Shown here: in pieces, positions 46,761-56,909 of the stretch
Numbering within the stretch: position 1 is the first letter of the stretch
Layout of the letters: each line of letters opens with the position of its first letter
Assembly: GCF_900111835.1 (NCBI RefSeq)
Contig: NZ_FOJP01000011.1
Coordinates: 103,455-167,454 of the forward strand
Reading direction: 5' to 3'
Length of the DNA: 64,000 bases
Origin: Metapseudomonas otitidis
Lineage (GTDB): Bacteria; Pseudomonadota; Gammaproteobacteria; Pseudomonadales; Pseudomonadaceae
Program-made: the position numbers and the translations under genes
The notes under the pieces: model-generated
Seen by the model: the letters and a program-made list of their open reading frames with translations, nothing else
Told to the model about the DNA's origin: nothing
Databases searched by the model: none

Positions 46761-48755
46761 ATGGTCAGAAGTCGTCGTACCCCCACCCACGTCTGGGTCA
46801 GCACCGCGCTGGCGTTGTCCTGCCCGGCCCTCCAGGCCGCAGAGGCACTGAGCCTGCCGGAGGTCAGCGTCAACGCCGAAAAGGTGCCGCGCAGCCTCGA
46901 AGCCGTGCCGGCCAGCGTCAAGGTGATCGATGGACAGACCCTGGAAGACGAGCACATCACCGGCTTCGAACAGCTGGAGGGGCGAGTGCCGGGGCTGTCG
47001 TTCCAGCCCTTCGGCCAGTCGGGCATCAACTCCCCGGTGATGCGTGGCCTCACTGCCAACTTCAATGCGCTGTCCACCTCGACGCTGATGCTGGTGGACG
47101 ACGTGCCGACCCTCACCGCCCAGGGTTTCGAGAACCGCTTCATCGACATCGACCGCATCGAGGTGTTGCGCGGGCCGCAGTCGACCCTTTACGGGCGCAA
47201 TGCCGAGGCCGGGGTGATCGCGGTGTACAGCAAGCCGATGGACGAGCTGGCGCGGGCCAGCGTGTCCGCCGAAGCGGGCAGCCGCGACAAGCGCGCCACG
47301 CGCTTCGCCCTGAGCAGCCCGCTGGTGGACGAGCGGCTGTTCGGCAGCGTCTCGGGCGAGTGGCAACGCCAGGACGGTTTCATCCGCAACGACGCCCTCG
47401 GCAAGCAGGCCGATGACCGCGAACGTTACAACCTCAACGCCGGTCTGCGCCTGGTGCCCCAGGAGGGCACCGACATGGTGCTGCGCTATGCGCGCCAGGC
47501 CTATGACGACGACGCCTCGCTGTGGGGCGCGCCCACGGCGCGGCGCAACCACGTGGCCTCGGGCACCGACAGCTGGAACCGCTCCTGGGGCCAGACCCTG
47601 TCGCTGAACATCGGCCACAGCCTGGGGGATGACCTGAATCTGCGCTCGATCACCGCCTACAACGACTTCCACGACCGCATCCAGCAGGACACCGACTTCC
47701 TGCCGGTCAACCTGTCGATGATTGCCCGCGACCTGCGCCTGCGCACCCTGTCCCAGGAGCTGCGCCTGGAAGGGCAGTGGGGCCTTGCCGACTGGCTGGC
47801 CGGGGTCTACGCCGACAGCTCCGAAAACGACCTGCGCAACGTCAGCCAGCGCGGCCCCTTCGTCCAGGAGCTGCGCCTGGACCAGAGCAGCCGCACGCTG
47901 GCTGCCTTCAGTCACTGGAACCTGCACCTGACGCCGGACTGGACCCTCTCCCTGGGCGGACGGGTGGAGCGCTACCGGGTGGGCATCGACCCCCGTGGCG
48001 ATGCCAACCAGTCCCGGAGCTGGTCGTCGTTCTCGCCGAAGGTGGCGCTGCAGTACGCCTTCGCCGAGCAGAACCAGGTCTACCTCAGTGCCAGCAAGGG
48101 CGTACGCAACGGCGGTTTCAACGTGCTCTCGGCCGCCACCCACTACGCCGCGTTCGAGCCGGAGAAGGTCTGGTCCTACGAACTCGGCATCAAGGGCCGG
48201 ACCCTGGAGGAGCGCCTGCGCTACTCGCTGGCGGCGTACTACATGGACGTCACCGACATGCAGGTGATGCAGATGCCCAGCCCGGGCGTGCAGTACATCA
48301 CCAGCGCCGCCAGTGCCACGTCCAAGGGGCTGGACCTGGATGCCGAGTACCTGCTCAGCGCTCGCTGGAGCGTGCAGACCGGGCTGGCCTGGAACCGCAC
48401 GCGCTTCGACAGCTTCCAGGACGGCCGCGCCCGCTACGACGGGCACCACAACCCCTTCGCCCCCGACCTCACCGGCTACCTGGGCCTGCGCTACGACGAC
48501 CCGGAAGGCTGGTACGTGCAGGGCAACCTGGTGGGCAGCGACAAGGTCTACCTGGACGCCGCCAACCAGTACACCCGCAACGGCTACGCACTGGTCAACC
48601 TCAGCGCCGGCGTGCGCTACGAGCAGTGGGAGCTGAGCGGCTACGTGAACAACCTGGCTGACCGCGAGTACGACGCGGTGGGCTACCAGAACGGTTTCAT
48701 CACCGTCTACAGCCCGCCCCGCGAACTCGGCGTGCGCGTGACCTGGAAGCTCTGA
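46761..48755 (+). CDS. qbsI: TonB-dependent siderophore receptor (FyuA-like)
   Basis: This 664-residue outer-membrane receptor has a signal peptide to about residue 28, a plug domain (LPEVSVNAEKVPRSLEAVPA, with VDDVPTLTAQGFENRFIDID and RIEVLRGPQSTLYGRNAEAG) and a 22-strand barrel ending in an aromatic-X-aromatic pattern (VTWKL). The plug resembles the yersiniabactin/pesticin receptor FyuA. No N-terminal signalling domain is present, so regulation is by Fur and AraC rather than a sigma/anti-sigma pair. AAGGAAG precedes the ATG; an open extension upstream is not supported. Confidence 0.9.
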   Translation: MVRSRRTPTHVWVSTALALSCPALQAAEALSLPEVSVNAEKVPRSLEAVPASVKVIDGQTLEDEHITGFEQLEGRVPGLSFQPFGQSGINSPVMRGLTANFNALSTSTLMLVDDVPTLTAQGFENRFIDIDRIEVLRGPQSTLYGRNAEAGVIAVYSKPMDELARASVSAEAGSRDKRATRFALSSPLVDERLFGSVSGEWQRQDGFIRNDALGKQADDRERYNLNAGLRLVPQEGTDMVLRYARQAYDDDASLWGAPTARRNHVASGTDSWNRSWGQTLSLNIGHSLGDDLNLRSITAYNDFHDRIQQDTDFLPVNLSMIARDLRLRTLSQELRLEGQWGLADWLAGVYADSSENDLRNVSQRGPFVQELRLDQSSRTLAAFSHWNLHLTPDWTLSLGGRVERYRVGIDPRGDANQSRSWSSFSPKVALQYAFAEQNQVYLSASKGVRNGGFNVLSAATHYAAFEPEKVWSYELGIKGRTLEERLRYSLAAYYMDVTDMQVMQMPSPGVQYITSAASATSKGLDLDAEYLLSARWSVQTGLAWNRTRFDSFQDGRARYDGHHNPFAPDLTGYLGLRYDDPEGWYVQGNLVGSDKVYLDAANQYTRNGYALVNLSAGVRYEQWELSGYVNNLADREYDAVGYQNGFITVYSPPRELGVRVTWKL

Positions 48756-48756
48756 C

Positions 48757-50004
48757 ATGGACCGCCCGAACCCTTCCCACTGGCCCCTGCAACTGCTGCT
48801 GGGCTGGGTCAACTTCGCCATGACCGCGCCGTTGATCTACCTCTACCTCGGCTTGCCGCTGGTGATGCGCGAGCACGGCTGGAGTGGCACCGAGATCGGC
48901 CTGTTCCAGCTGGCCGGGCTGCCGGCGGTGCTCAAGTTCGTGCTTGGCGCCCCGGTGGACCGCTGGGCCCGGGGCGCGCCCGGCTACCGCCGCTGGAGCC
49001 TGGTGCTGATGGCCGGTTACGCCGCCAGTCTCGTCGGTCTGGCCTGCCTGGGCATCGAGCAGGCCGACTTCGTGCCACTGTTCGCCCTGGCCATGCTGGC
49101 CAGCCTGCTCGGCACCTGGGCCGATGCGCCGGTCAACGCCCTGGCGATCCGCTGTTTGCCGGCGGAGGAGCGCCAGCGCGCCGGCATCATCCGCTCTGCC
49201 GCCAGCTCCCTGGGGGCGGTGGTGGGCGGCGGGGTGATGCTGATGCTGCAGGCGCGTGCCGGGTGGGCCTGGCCGTTCTGGGCGCTGAGCGGCGGGCTGC
49301 TGCTGGCCGCCCTGGGCCTGTGGCTGATCCCGCGGGCCACCCTGGCGCAGGCGGATGACGTGCAGGCCCGGCAGGTGGGCGTCGGCCAATGGCTGGCCTA
49401 TTTCAGCAGCACCGAGCGGCGCCGCTGGGTGGTGATGCTGATGCTCTATTTCCCCTTCATCGGCGCCGCCTGGGTCTACCTCAAGCCCTTGCTGCTGGAC
49501 CATGGCCTGCCGCCCGAGCAGGTGGCGCTGGTGGCCGGCGTGCTTGGCGGTGTGGTGGGGGCCGTGGGCAGTGCGCTCGGCGGCCACCTGGCCCGGCGCA
49601 GCGGATTGCAGCGGGCCCTGCCGGCCTGCGCCCTGGCCGGCGTGGCAGCTCTTGGCGCCCTGGCCGGCACGGTGGCCAGTGGTGCCGGCGTGCCCTGGCT
49701 GGTGGCCTGCACCCTGCTGCTGGCACTGGTGATGGGCGCTTCGGCCGGCCTGCTGTTCGGGATGATGATGAACCACACCCGCGCCGGCCTGACCGCCGTC
49801 GACTACGGCCTGCAGTCGAGCCTGTTCGTACTGACCCGCACCCTGGTGCCGATGCTCGCCGGTATCCTGCTCGACCGCCTGGGCTACCTGGGCATGCTGG
49901 CGGGGTTGATCCTCTGCATGGCCGGGGTCTGGACCTGGAGCCGGCGCTTCGTCCGCCACGGGCAGGACCTTGCCGAGCGGTTGCCGGCGCAGGCGGTGCC
50001 CTAG
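48757..50004 (+). CDS. MFS permease, RhtX/FptX/YbtX-like
   Basis: This 415-residue inner-membrane protein has about 12 helices. The first (LLLGWVNFAMTAPLIYLYLG) and the QLAGLPAVLKFVLGAPVDRW motif resemble the RhtX/FptX siderophore-permease group. It starts one base after the receptor stop, so it belongs to the same operon. It probably carries the siderophore or its iron complex over the inner membrane and may work beside the ABC pair. It overlaps the convergent M24 gene by four bases. Confidence 0.86.
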   Translation: MDRPNPSHWPLQLLLGWVNFAMTAPLIYLYLGLPLVMREHGWSGTEIGLFQLAGLPAVLKFVLGAPVDRWARGAPGYRRWSLVLMAGYAASLVGLACLGIEQADFVPLFALAMLASLLGTWADAPVNALAIRCLPAEERQRAGIIRSAASSLGAVVGGGVMLMLQARAGWAWPFWALSGGLLLAALGLWLIPRATLAQADDVQARQVGVGQWLAYFSSTERRRWVVMLMLYFPFIGAAWVYLKPLLLDHGLPPEQVALVAGVLGGVVGAVGSALGGHLARRSGLQRALPACALAGVAALGALAGTVASGAGVPWLVACTLLLALVMGASAGLLFGMMMNHTRAGLTAVDYGLQSSLFVLTRTLVPMLAGILLDRLGYLGMLAGLILCMAGVWTWSRRFVRHGQDLAERLPAQAVP

Positions 50005-51227
50005 CCGGCTTGTCGCTCCAGCCCCAGGGCGCGGCTCACCAGGTGGTGGTAGACCCGCTGGCGCAGGGAACGGCGTTGCAGCACCAGGGGTTCGTCGAGG
50101 CCGGGGGCGTGGGTCAGTGGCTCGAAGCCGTCCTCGGTGATCAGCAAGGTGTCGGAGTGGCGATAGCCGCCCACGCCTTGCAGGTAGATGCCCGGCTCCA
50201 TGGAAACGACCATGCCGGCGGCCAGCACGTCGTCCGAGCCCTCCGCCAGCCAGGGGCCTTCATGGTTCCCCAGGCCGAAGCCGTGGCCGCAGCGGTGCAG
50301 GCGCTGCGCCGGGCTGCCGACGCCCTCGCGGGCGAGGAAGGCGTTGATCTGTGCGTCGATCTCCGCGCAGGCCACGCCCGGTCGCAACAGCCCGAGGCCA
50401 ATGCGCCGGGCCTGGACCATCAGCGCGAACAGCTGGCGTTCCTGGCGCGTGGGCGGGGCGGTGAAGTAGGTGCGCTCGCTCTCGGCGGCGTAGCCGTTCA
50501 CCCGCGTCAGCACCAGGGTCACATGGGGGCCTGCCAGCAGGCGGTCGCCAGGTGACGGCACGGCGTGGGGCATGGCGCTCAGCGGGGCGGGGAAGCTGGC
50601 CATCAGTACGTGGGTGGCGAGGGCGTCCCAGTTCGGCGTCTCGCGGATGATGGCCTGGGTCACCTGGCTGGTGCGGGCGAAGCCTTCGGCCACGGTGGCG
50701 CCGTAGTACGAATGGGCGAACAGCTCGGCCACGCCCCGGTCGGCGTAGTGGGCGGCGCGGCGGATCAGGGCGATCTCAGTGGGGGACTTGACCAGCCGCA
50801 GCTGCTCCACCGGTTCGCCCGGCCGGCCACCCTGGTCCCGCAGCCAATCGGCGACCCGTGCGGGGCATCCGGCCTCGTAGAGGAACCCGCGCGTCAGGCC
50901 GCCGTGCTCGGAGAGCACCGATTGCCAGCACTGGCCGCTCGGGGCGGGGTAGTCCCGGTAGCAGTGAAGGGCGTCCGGCCCGATGCCCCTGGCCTTGCGC
51001 AGGTGCTCCCGCTCCAGCTCCGGCAGCACCAGGCGCACCGGGCCGCGTGCCGGCAGGATGAGGAAGAACGGCCGCTCCAGCGCCTCGTAGGTGGCGCCGC
51101 ACAGGTAGTAGATGCTCTCGGCCTGGGTGGCGACGAACTGCGCGGCGTCCTGCTCCCGGAGCAGCGCTTGCAGGCGTTCACGGCGGGCCAGGTATTCCTC
51201 GGTGCTGATGGACGGGGCAGGGGACAT
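50001..51227 (-). CDS. M24 (creatinase/prolidase-fold) hydrolase with altered metal site
   Basis: This 408-residue pita-bread protein keeps the M24 histidine region HRCGHGFGLGNHEGP and SMEPGIYLQGVGGYRHSDTL, but the two metal-binding aspartates are changed: the usual VDxG is VLTRVNG and SDxTRTF is ESERTYF. This resembles metal-independent creatinase-type enzymes that split C-N bonds of small molecules, so it is probably an amidohydrolase rather than a dipeptidase. It is divergent from a TetR gene with a 26-bp palindrome between them. The substrate is unknown. Confidence 0.82.
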   Translation of the reverse strand: MSPAPSISTEEYLARRERLQALLREQDAAQFVATQAESIYYLCGATYEALERPFFLILPARGPVRLVLPELEREHLRKARGIGPDALHCYRDYPAPSGQCWQSVLSEHGGLTRGFLYEAGCPARVADWLRDQGGRPGEPVEQLRLVKSPTEIALIRRAAHYADRGVAELFAHSYYGATVAEGFARTSQVTQAIIRETPNWDALATHVLMASFPAPLSAMPHAVPSPGDRLLAGPHVTLVLTRVNGYAAESERTYFTAPPTRQERQLFALMVQARRIGLGLLRPGVACAEIDAQINAFLAREGVGSPAQRLHRCGHGFGLGNHEGPWLAEGSDDVLAAGMVVSMEPGIYLQGVGGYRHSDTLLITEDGFEPLTHAPGLDEPLVLQRRSLRQRVYHHLVSRALGLERQAG

Positions 51228-51249
51228 GGGCAGTTCTTTGTTGTGATTG

Positions 51250-51275
51250 AAGTGCGTACCAAATGGTACGCACTT
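51250..51275. promoter_or_regulatory. Perfect palindromic operator of the TetR/M24 pair
   Basis: AAGTGCGTACC-AAAT-GGTACGCACTT has two perfect 11-bp arms. It lies 23 bp before the M24 start and about 80 bp before the TetR start, as expected for an operator of the adjacent TetR protein. Confidence 0.85.
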
Positions 51276-51355
51276 TATCGCGCCGCGCAAGTTGTCCCTT
51301 GCATGGTGGGGTGGGCGGTGGAATAGTCGCGGCCTTCATTGCCACGAGAGCCCCC

Positions 51356-51949
51356 ATGAGCGATCCGTCTGCCGCCTCGCCGCCCAGCATCAAGCGCCCG
51401 CCCATCGATGTGCTGCAGAAGGTGCTGGCCGATGTGCTGGAACACGGCTTCGCCTACCGCTCCCTGCGGGCCATCGCCGAGACCAGCGGCATCAGCCACC
51501 GCATGCTGATCTACCACTTCGGCAGCCAGGACGGCGTCTGGGCGGCCATCATCGAGCACGCCCGCAGCACCGAGCAGGCGGCCTTTGCCGAAGGCAGCGA
51601 GGCGGTGCAATGCCCCGCGACGTTGCGGACCTTCCTGGACGGGTTGTGGCAGCGCTACAGCTCGGTGGAGGCCCTGCGCTTCTACCAGCTGCACATCGAG
51701 GTCTACGGCTATGCCTTGCGTCACCGCGATGCCGCCGGAGCCTTTCTTGACGGCGTGGTGACGGGGTGGTTGGAACGCTTGCAGCAGGTCTTCCAGCGTG
51801 CCGGCTTCGACTTGCCCATGGCTCGCCAGCGCACCCGCCTGCTGCTGGCCGCCACCCGTGGCTTCCACCTGGACCTGCTCACCACCGGTGACCGCGAGGG
51901 GGTGGAGGCGGCCGTTACCGCGATGCTGGATGCGGTCACAGCGCCTTGA
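51356..51949 (+). CDS. TetR-family regulator
   Basis: This 197-residue protein has the N-terminal helix-turn-helix (VLEHGFAYRSLRAIAETSGI, SHRMLIYHFGSQDGVWAAII) and a helical ligand-binding domain from about residue 70. It is divergent from the M24 gene, and the perfect palindrome in between is the obvious operator. The inducer may be the substrate of the M24 enzyme. The upstream in-frame start at 51263 would run through the promoter and is rejected. Confidence 0.88.
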   Translation: MSDPSAASPPSIKRPPIDVLQKVLADVLEHGFAYRSLRAIAETSGISHRMLIYHFGSQDGVWAAIIEHARSTEQAAFAEGSEAVQCPATLRTFLDGLWQRYSSVEALRFYQLHIEVYGYALRHRDAAGAFLDGVVTGWLERLQQVFQRAGFDLPMARQRTRLLLAATRGFHLDLLTTGDREGVEAAVTAMLDAVTAP

Positions 51950-51998
51950 GTGCTATTCAAACGGCCGACTGAGCGCAGCAGCGTGCTTGTAAAGGGCT

Positions 51999-54077
51999 CT
52001 AGACCGCCCGCAGGCCGGCTTCGGCGGGGGCCTGGCCGGATGGTGGGGCCTTGAGCAGCAGGCGGATGCGGTTGGCCAGGGCGTCGATGGCGTAGGGCTT
52101 GGCCATGACTTCCATGCCCGGTGGCAGGGGTTCGTTGCTGAACGGGGCGTTCTGGGCGTAGCCGGTGATGAACAGCACTTTCAGGTCCGGGCGTTGCAGG
52201 CGGGCGCGGCGGGCCAGTTCCAGGCCGTTCAGGCCCCCCGGCAAGCCGACGTCGGCCAGCAGCAGGTCGACCCCCCGCTCGCCGGCCAGCAGGGCGAGGG
52301 CCCCGGGGCCGTCCGCGGCTTCGAGCATCTGGTAGCCGAGGTCTTCCAGCACTTCGCGCATCAGCTGGCGCAGGGGCGCTTCGTCGTCCACCACCAGTAC
52401 GGTGGTGCGCTGCTCGGCGCGGGGGATTTCAACCGGGCGGGGTGTTGGCGCGGGCTCTGCCTCGCCGTGGTGGCGGGGCAGGTAGAGGCTGAGGCTGGTG
52501 CCCTGGCCGAGGGTGGAGGCGATGCGCACCTGCCCGCCGGATTGCCGGGCGAAGCCGTACACCATCGAGAGCCCGAGGCCGGTGCCCTGGCCCACCGGTT
52601 TGGTGGTGAAGAAGGGTTCGAAGGCTCGGCTGATGACGTCCTCGCTCATGCCGCTGCCGGTGTCGCTGACCATCAGCACCAGGTAGTCCCCCGGTTCCAG
52701 CCCGCGCTCACCGGCAGCCTGGGCGCCGAGCACGACATTGTTGCTGCCGATGCACAGGCGGCCGCCGTTGGGCATGGCGTCGCGGGCGTTGATGCAGATG
52801 TTGAGCAAGGCGCTTTCCAGCTGGTTCGGGTCCACCAGCACCGTCCACAGGTCGGGGCCGTCGACGCACTCCACCTCGATGTTCGGGCCCATGGTCCGGC
52901 TGATCAGTTCGTGCAGCGTCGCGACCAGCTGGTTGACGTCGGTGGGGCGAGGGTCGAGGGCCTGGCGGCGGGAGAAGGCGAGCAGGCGGTGGGTGAGGGT
53001 GGCAGCGCGTTCGGCGGCGCTGCGGGCGATGTCGATGTAGCGGTTCAGGTCCTCGGTGCGTCCCTGGGCGATGCGCAGGCGCAGCAGCTCCAGGCTGCCG
53101 CTGATGCCGGCGAGGAGGTTGTTGAAGTCATGGGCGAGGCCGCCGGTGAGCTGGCCCACGGCCTCCATCTTCTGGCTCTGGCGCAGTTGCTCCTCGGCCT
53201 GGCGCAGGGCGTCGGCGCGGGCGCGTTCCTCGGTGGTGTCGCGGCCGATGGCGCTGATGAAGCCGTCGCCCGAGGAGGAGGACCAGTTGATCCAGCGGTA
53301 GCTGCCATCGCGATGGCGCATGCGGCTGGCGTAGTCACGCAGGGGCTCGCCCTGGACCAGGCTGTGGATGGCGGCCCAGGCGTCGGCGAGGTCGTCGGGG
53401 TGCACCAGGTCCAGGCAGTTGCTGCCCACCAGCTCGGCTTCGCTCCAGCCGAGGATGTCCTGCGTGGCGGGGTTGGCGGCGGTGATCACCAGGTCCTGGC
53501 GCGACACCAGCATGATGTCCGGCGAGAGGTTCCACAGGCGGTTGCGGTCGCGGGTGCGCTCGGCCACCTGGCGCTCCAGGTTGTGGGTGAGCTGGCGCAA
53601 CTGGCGCTCGGCGGTGACCCGGGAGGTGGTCTCGATCACCGTGTCGAGCATGCCCAGCACCCGGCCGTCGGCGTCCCGCAGCGGGCTGTAGCAGAAGGTG
53701 AAATAGCTCATCTCCGGTCGCCCGTGGCGGTCCAGCTCCACGGGGAAATCCTCGATGAAGGTGGCCTGGCCCTGGTAGGCCCGCTCGGCGATGGGGCCGA
53801 TGCTGTCCCAGGCTTCGCGCCAGATGTCGTCGAAGGGCCGGCCGAGCGGCGCGTGCTTGTTGCCGAGGATGGGCACGAAACCGTCGTTGTAGATGGAGAT
53901 GCGCTGCGGCCCCCATACCAGGCAGCAGGGGAAGTGCGAGGACAGGATGGTGTCGACGCTGATGCGCAGCGCCTCGGGCCAGTGCTCGATCGGGCCGAGC
54001 GGGGTGCGGGACCAGTCGTGCTGGCGCACCTGCTGGCTCATCGGCCCGGGGGCGGCGGGGAAGGGGGTAGCGTCCAT
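51999..54077 (-). CDS. Hybrid sensor histidine kinase/response regulator
   Basis: This 692-residue soluble hybrid kinase has an N-terminal PAS-like domain (about 30-155, [20 protein letters not shown] is a common start of this kinase group), a second PAS (about 180-285, [20 protein letters not shown]), a HisKA/HWE-like core with His316 ([15 protein letters not shown]), an ATPase domain ([33 protein letters not shown]) and a C-terminal receiver with Asp609 ([11 protein letters not shown]). No transmembrane helix is seen. It is an orphan, and the signal is unknown. The ATG giving [10 protein letters not shown] is a modest choice; one at 54041 is an alternative. Confidence 0.9.
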   Translation of the reverse strand: MDATPFPAAPGPMSQQVRQHDWSRTPLGPIEHWPEALRISVDTILSSHFPCCLVWGPQRISIYNDGFVPILGNKHAPLGRPFDDIWREAWDSIGPIAERAYQGQATFIEDFPVELDRHGRPEMSYFTFCYSPLRDADGRVLGMLDTVIETTSRVTAERQLRQLTHNLERQVAERTRDRNRLWNLSPDIMLVSRQDLVITAANPATQDILGWSEAELVGSNCLDLVHPDDLADAWAAIHSLVQGEPLRDYASRMRHRDGSYRWINWSSSSGDGFISAIGRDTTEERARADALRQAEEQLRQSQKMEAVGQLTGGLAHDFNNLLAGISGSLELLRLRIAQGRTEDLNRYIDIARSAAERAATLTHRLLAFSRRQALDPRPTDVNQLVATLHELISRTMGPNIEVECVDGPDLWTVLVDPNQLESALLNICINARDAMPNGGRLCIGSNNVVLGAQAAGERGLEPGDYLVLMVSDTGSGMSEDVISRAFEPFFTTKPVGQGTGLGLSMVYGFARQSGGQVRIASTLGQGTSLSLYLPRHHGEAEPAPTPRPVEIPRAEQRTTVLVVDDEAPLRQLMREVLEDLGYQMLEAADGPGALALLAGERGVDLLLADVGLPGGLNGLELARRARLQRPDLKVLFITGYAQNAPFSNEPLPPGMEVMAKPYAIDALANRIRLLLKAPPSGQAPAEAGLRAV

Positions 54078-54201
54078 GTCAGGATTCCGAGGGGCAGCAG
54101 CGAGGATGGCCGGGTCAGAGGAGTTGACCACGAAGCGGCCGGACAATTCGATTCCGCGATGCCTGTTCGCCGTGGCGGTGACGGCGAGCAGTCGCGAGGG
54201 C

Positions 54202-54708
54202 CTAGCGCTGCTCGGCCTGTTCGATGAGTTCGAGCACATCGGCCAGGGTGGCGTCGAGGTGTTCGCCGGCCTTGTAGGCGCGCAGCACGGCCTCGTCACC
54301 CTCGCGGACGAGGCGTGGCCGCTCGATGAACAGCCCGGCGGGCTCGAAGGCCTCGTCCAGCACCACCACCAGGGGAATGGCGATGCGCTCCAGGCCCAGA
54401 CGGGTCTTGAGGTCGTCTTCGGCGCGGCCCTTGGTGATCACCGCGAGGTCGATGCGCGGCTGGCGGCGGCACAGGTCGTCCAGCACGGTGACGTTGATCT
54501 GGCAGTCCGGGCACCACATCTCGCCCACCACCAGCAGGTGGTAGCGGCGTTCGATCTGCTCGATGCGCTGCAGCAGCGGGGCGGCCGGCCCCTGGTCTTC
54601 CAGGCGCTGGGCGATGGCGGCGGCTGCGGCCGTCTCGGCCGGCAGGCCGCTGCCGACGAACTCGGTGTAGGACTGGCCGATGTCGAACAGCTCGCGATAG
54701 GTCGCCAT
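54202..54708 (-). CDS. Thioredoxin-like protein with CPDC motif
   Basis: This 168-residue thioredoxin-fold protein has the redox motif WCPDCQ (Cys66, Cys69) after LLVVGEMWCPDC and the conserved cis-Pro region IAIPLVVVLDE. There is no signal peptide, so it is cytosolic. It resembles the TrxA-like family of small stand-alone thioredoxins with a longer N-terminus. GGAG precedes the ATG. It lies between the hybrid kinase and a LysR gene on the same strand. Confidence 0.85.
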   Translation of the reverse strand: MATYRELFDIGQSYTEFVGSGLPAETAAAAAIAQRLEDQGPAAPLLQRIEQIERRYHLLVVGEMWCPDCQINVTVLDDLCRRQPRIDLAVITKGRAEDDLKTRLGLERIAIPLVVVLDEAFEPAGLFIERPRLVREGDEAVLRAYKAGEHLDATLADVLELIEQAEQR

Positions 54709-54772
54709 GGGGATGCTCCGTTGAAAGTGAGGCGGCATCCCAGCAGAAAAGCCCACCCGGGGCAACTGCGCC

Positions 54773-55657
54773 TCACCCCGGCGACAGGTAGCCGAGCAAC
54801 TGCCGGGCGTGGGAGCCGAGGCCATCGGTGCCACGGATGCACAGGCGCAGCTCGCGGGTGGCCCAGGTGTCCTCCAGGGTGACGATGGCCACCGGCAGCT
54901 CCTGGGTCAGGCGGTGGGCGGCGGCTTCCGGAAGCATGGCGATGCCGGCGCCCTGGGCCACCAGCTGGGCGATGGCGTCGAAGCTCGGGGCGCGTACCCG
55001 CACCATCAGCGGCAGGCCGTTCTGCCGGGCCATTTCCTCGACGAAGCGCTGCATGGAGCGCTCCGCCGGCAGGCACACGAAGGGGTAGCCCAGGGTGTCG
55101 CGCAGGTGGACGCTGCGCAGCGGCGCGAGGGCGTGGCCGGCAGGCACCAGCATCACCAGGCGGTCGTCGCGGAAGGGCAGGGAGATCAGCCCGCCGGTGG
55201 GCAGGTTGCCGTCGTACACGCCGATGTCGATGTCGCCGGCCTGCACGCCCCGCAGCACATCGCGGCTGGTCTGCTCGGTAAGCTGCAGGTCCACCTCGGG
55301 GTAGTCCGCCAGGAAGGGGCCGAGGGCGCCCGGCAGGAAGGAGCTGTTGGCCACGGTGGTGGCGGCCAGGTGGACGACGACGCGCTGCTGGCCGGCCAGT
55401 TCCTCCAGCAGCACCTTGAGCCCCTGGGCTTCGTTGAGCAGCGCGTGGCAGCGCTCCAGCACCAGGCGGCCTGAGGGTGTGGGCGTCATGCCGTCGGCGC
55501 GGCGGGTGAAGAGGGTGATGCCGCAGCGGGATTCGAACTGGCGCAGCCGGGTGCTGGCCGCAGAGACCGCCACGGGGAAGGTGGCCGCCGCCTTGCTCAG
55601 GCTGCCGGTGGCGGCGATGGCGCTCAGCAGGCGCAGGTCGGACAGGTCGAAGTGCAT
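54773..55657 (-). CDS. LysR-family regulator
   Basis: This 294-residue regulator has the helix-turn-helix LRLLSAIAATGSLSKAAATF with AVSAASTRLRQFESRCGITL and an effector domain from about residue 90. It is divergent from the EamA transporter gene across 86 bp, making that gene its likely target. The effector is unknown. Confidence 0.88.
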   Translation of the reverse strand: MHFDLSDLRLLSAIAATGSLSKAAATFPVAVSAASTRLRQFESRCGITLFTRRADGMTPTPSGRLVLERCHALLNEAQGLKVLLEELAGQQRVVVHLAATTVANSSFLPGALGPFLADYPEVDLQLTEQTSRDVLRGVQAGDIDIGVYDGNLPTGGLISLPFRDDRLVMLVPAGHALAPLRSVHLRDTLGYPFVCLPAERSMQRFVEEMARQNGLPLMVRVRAPSFDAIAQLVAQGAGIAMLPEAAAHRLTQELPVAIVTLEDTWATRELRLCIRGTDGLGSHARQLLGYLSPG

Positions 55658-55743
55658 GGCGTTCTGATTTCCATAAGGGGTGGTTCTGGAAAAACCGATT
55701 CTAGCTCTCTCGCGTTCTGTCCAGAATAAGGCTCTACCTGCTG

Positions 55744-56718
55744 ATGGCCTGCCTCATGAACGCTCTGTTTTCCCTGTACCAGCGCGGCCTGCGCAACGGC
55801 AGCCTGTTCGCCGTGCTCTCGGCGGCGGGCTTCAGCCTCAAGGCGATCTTCGTCAAGCTGTCCTACGCCGCCGCCCCGGTGGATGCGATCACCGTGCTGG
55901 CGCTGCGCATGGGGCTGGCGCTGCCGCTGTTCGCCTGGCTGCTGTGGCTGAGCCGCGGGACGGGCGAGGTGCGCCTGTCGCCCGCCGATGGGGGGCGCAT
56001 CCTGCTGCTGGGGCTGGTGGGCTACTACCTCTCCAGCCTGTTCGACTTCTATGGGCTGGAGTCCATCAGCGCCGGCCTGGAGCGGCTCATCCTGTTCACC
56101 TACCCGACCCTGGTGATGCTGTTCCAGATGGTTGCCCTGCGCGAGCGCCCCGGCAGCCGCACCTTGCTGGCCATGGGCATCTGCTATGCCGGGCTGGGGG
56201 TGGCGCTGTTCCACGACGTGAGCACCTCGACCCTGGGCAGCCAGGTACTGGTGGGCTCGGCCTGGGTGTTCGCCAGCGCGGTGACCTACGCCCTCTATTA
56301 CCTGGGGGCGGGGATGATGCTGCGGCGCCTGGGCTCGATGCGCCTGGCCGGCCTGGCCGGGAGCGCCTCGGCGTTGATGGTGCTGGTGCACTACGCAATC
56401 ACGGCCGATATCACCCAGTTGACGCACCTGCCGGCGCAGGTGTGGCTCTATGCCGCGCTCATGGCGCTGCTCTCGACGGTGCTGCCGATCTACTGGATGG
56501 CCCTGGCGATCCAGCGCATGGGCGCGACCCAGACGGCGGCGGTGGGCAACCTGGGGCCGGTGCTGACCATCCTCGCGTCCTGGGCGGTGCTGGGCGAGGC
56601 GGTGTCGCTCTACCAGGTGGCGGGGTTGGCCCTGGTGCTGTTCGGCGTGTCCCGCCTCCGGCCTGCCGGCCCGGCGCCGAGCGCAGCGGCAGCGCCGACT
56701 TCTGTGGCGCGTGGGTGA
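55744..56718 (+). CDS. EamA/DMT-family transporter
   Basis: This 324-residue inner-membrane protein has ten helices in two EamA repeats (first GSLFAVLSAAGFSLKAIFVK; second QVLVGSAWVFASAVTYALYY). Family members export amino acids or other metabolites. An ATG four codons later (MNALFSLYQRGL) is an alternative start. It is divergent from the LysR gene. Confidence 0.88.
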   Translation: MACLMNALFSLYQRGLRNGSLFAVLSAAGFSLKAIFVKLSYAAAPVDAITVLALRMGLALPLFAWLLWLSRGTGEVRLSPADGGRILLLGLVGYYLSSLFDFYGLESISAGLERLILFTYPTLVMLFQMVALRERPGSRTLLAMGICYAGLGVALFHDVSTSTLGSQVLVGSAWVFASAVTYALYYLGAGMMLRRLGSMRLAGLAGSASALMVLVHYAITADITQLTHLPAQVWLYAALMALLSTVLPIYWMALAIQRMGATQTAAVGNLGPVLTILASWAVLGEAVSLYQVAGLALVLFGVSRLRPAGPAPSAAAAPTSVARG

Positions 56719-56909
56719 TGGCACTGCGCTGTTTCGGCCTTGGTTTCGCCTTGGCCGAAGCGTAAAATCCACACGTTTTCCGGGCTTTTACCGGGCCTGT
56801 GATGGCCTCGTCCAAAGCCCGCTTGCCCACCTTTACGATGCGATTGCCCCAAGGACCTGCTGCACGGATCGCAGTCCCCTTCGAGTGATCGCCCATCGGG
56901 ACATGACCC

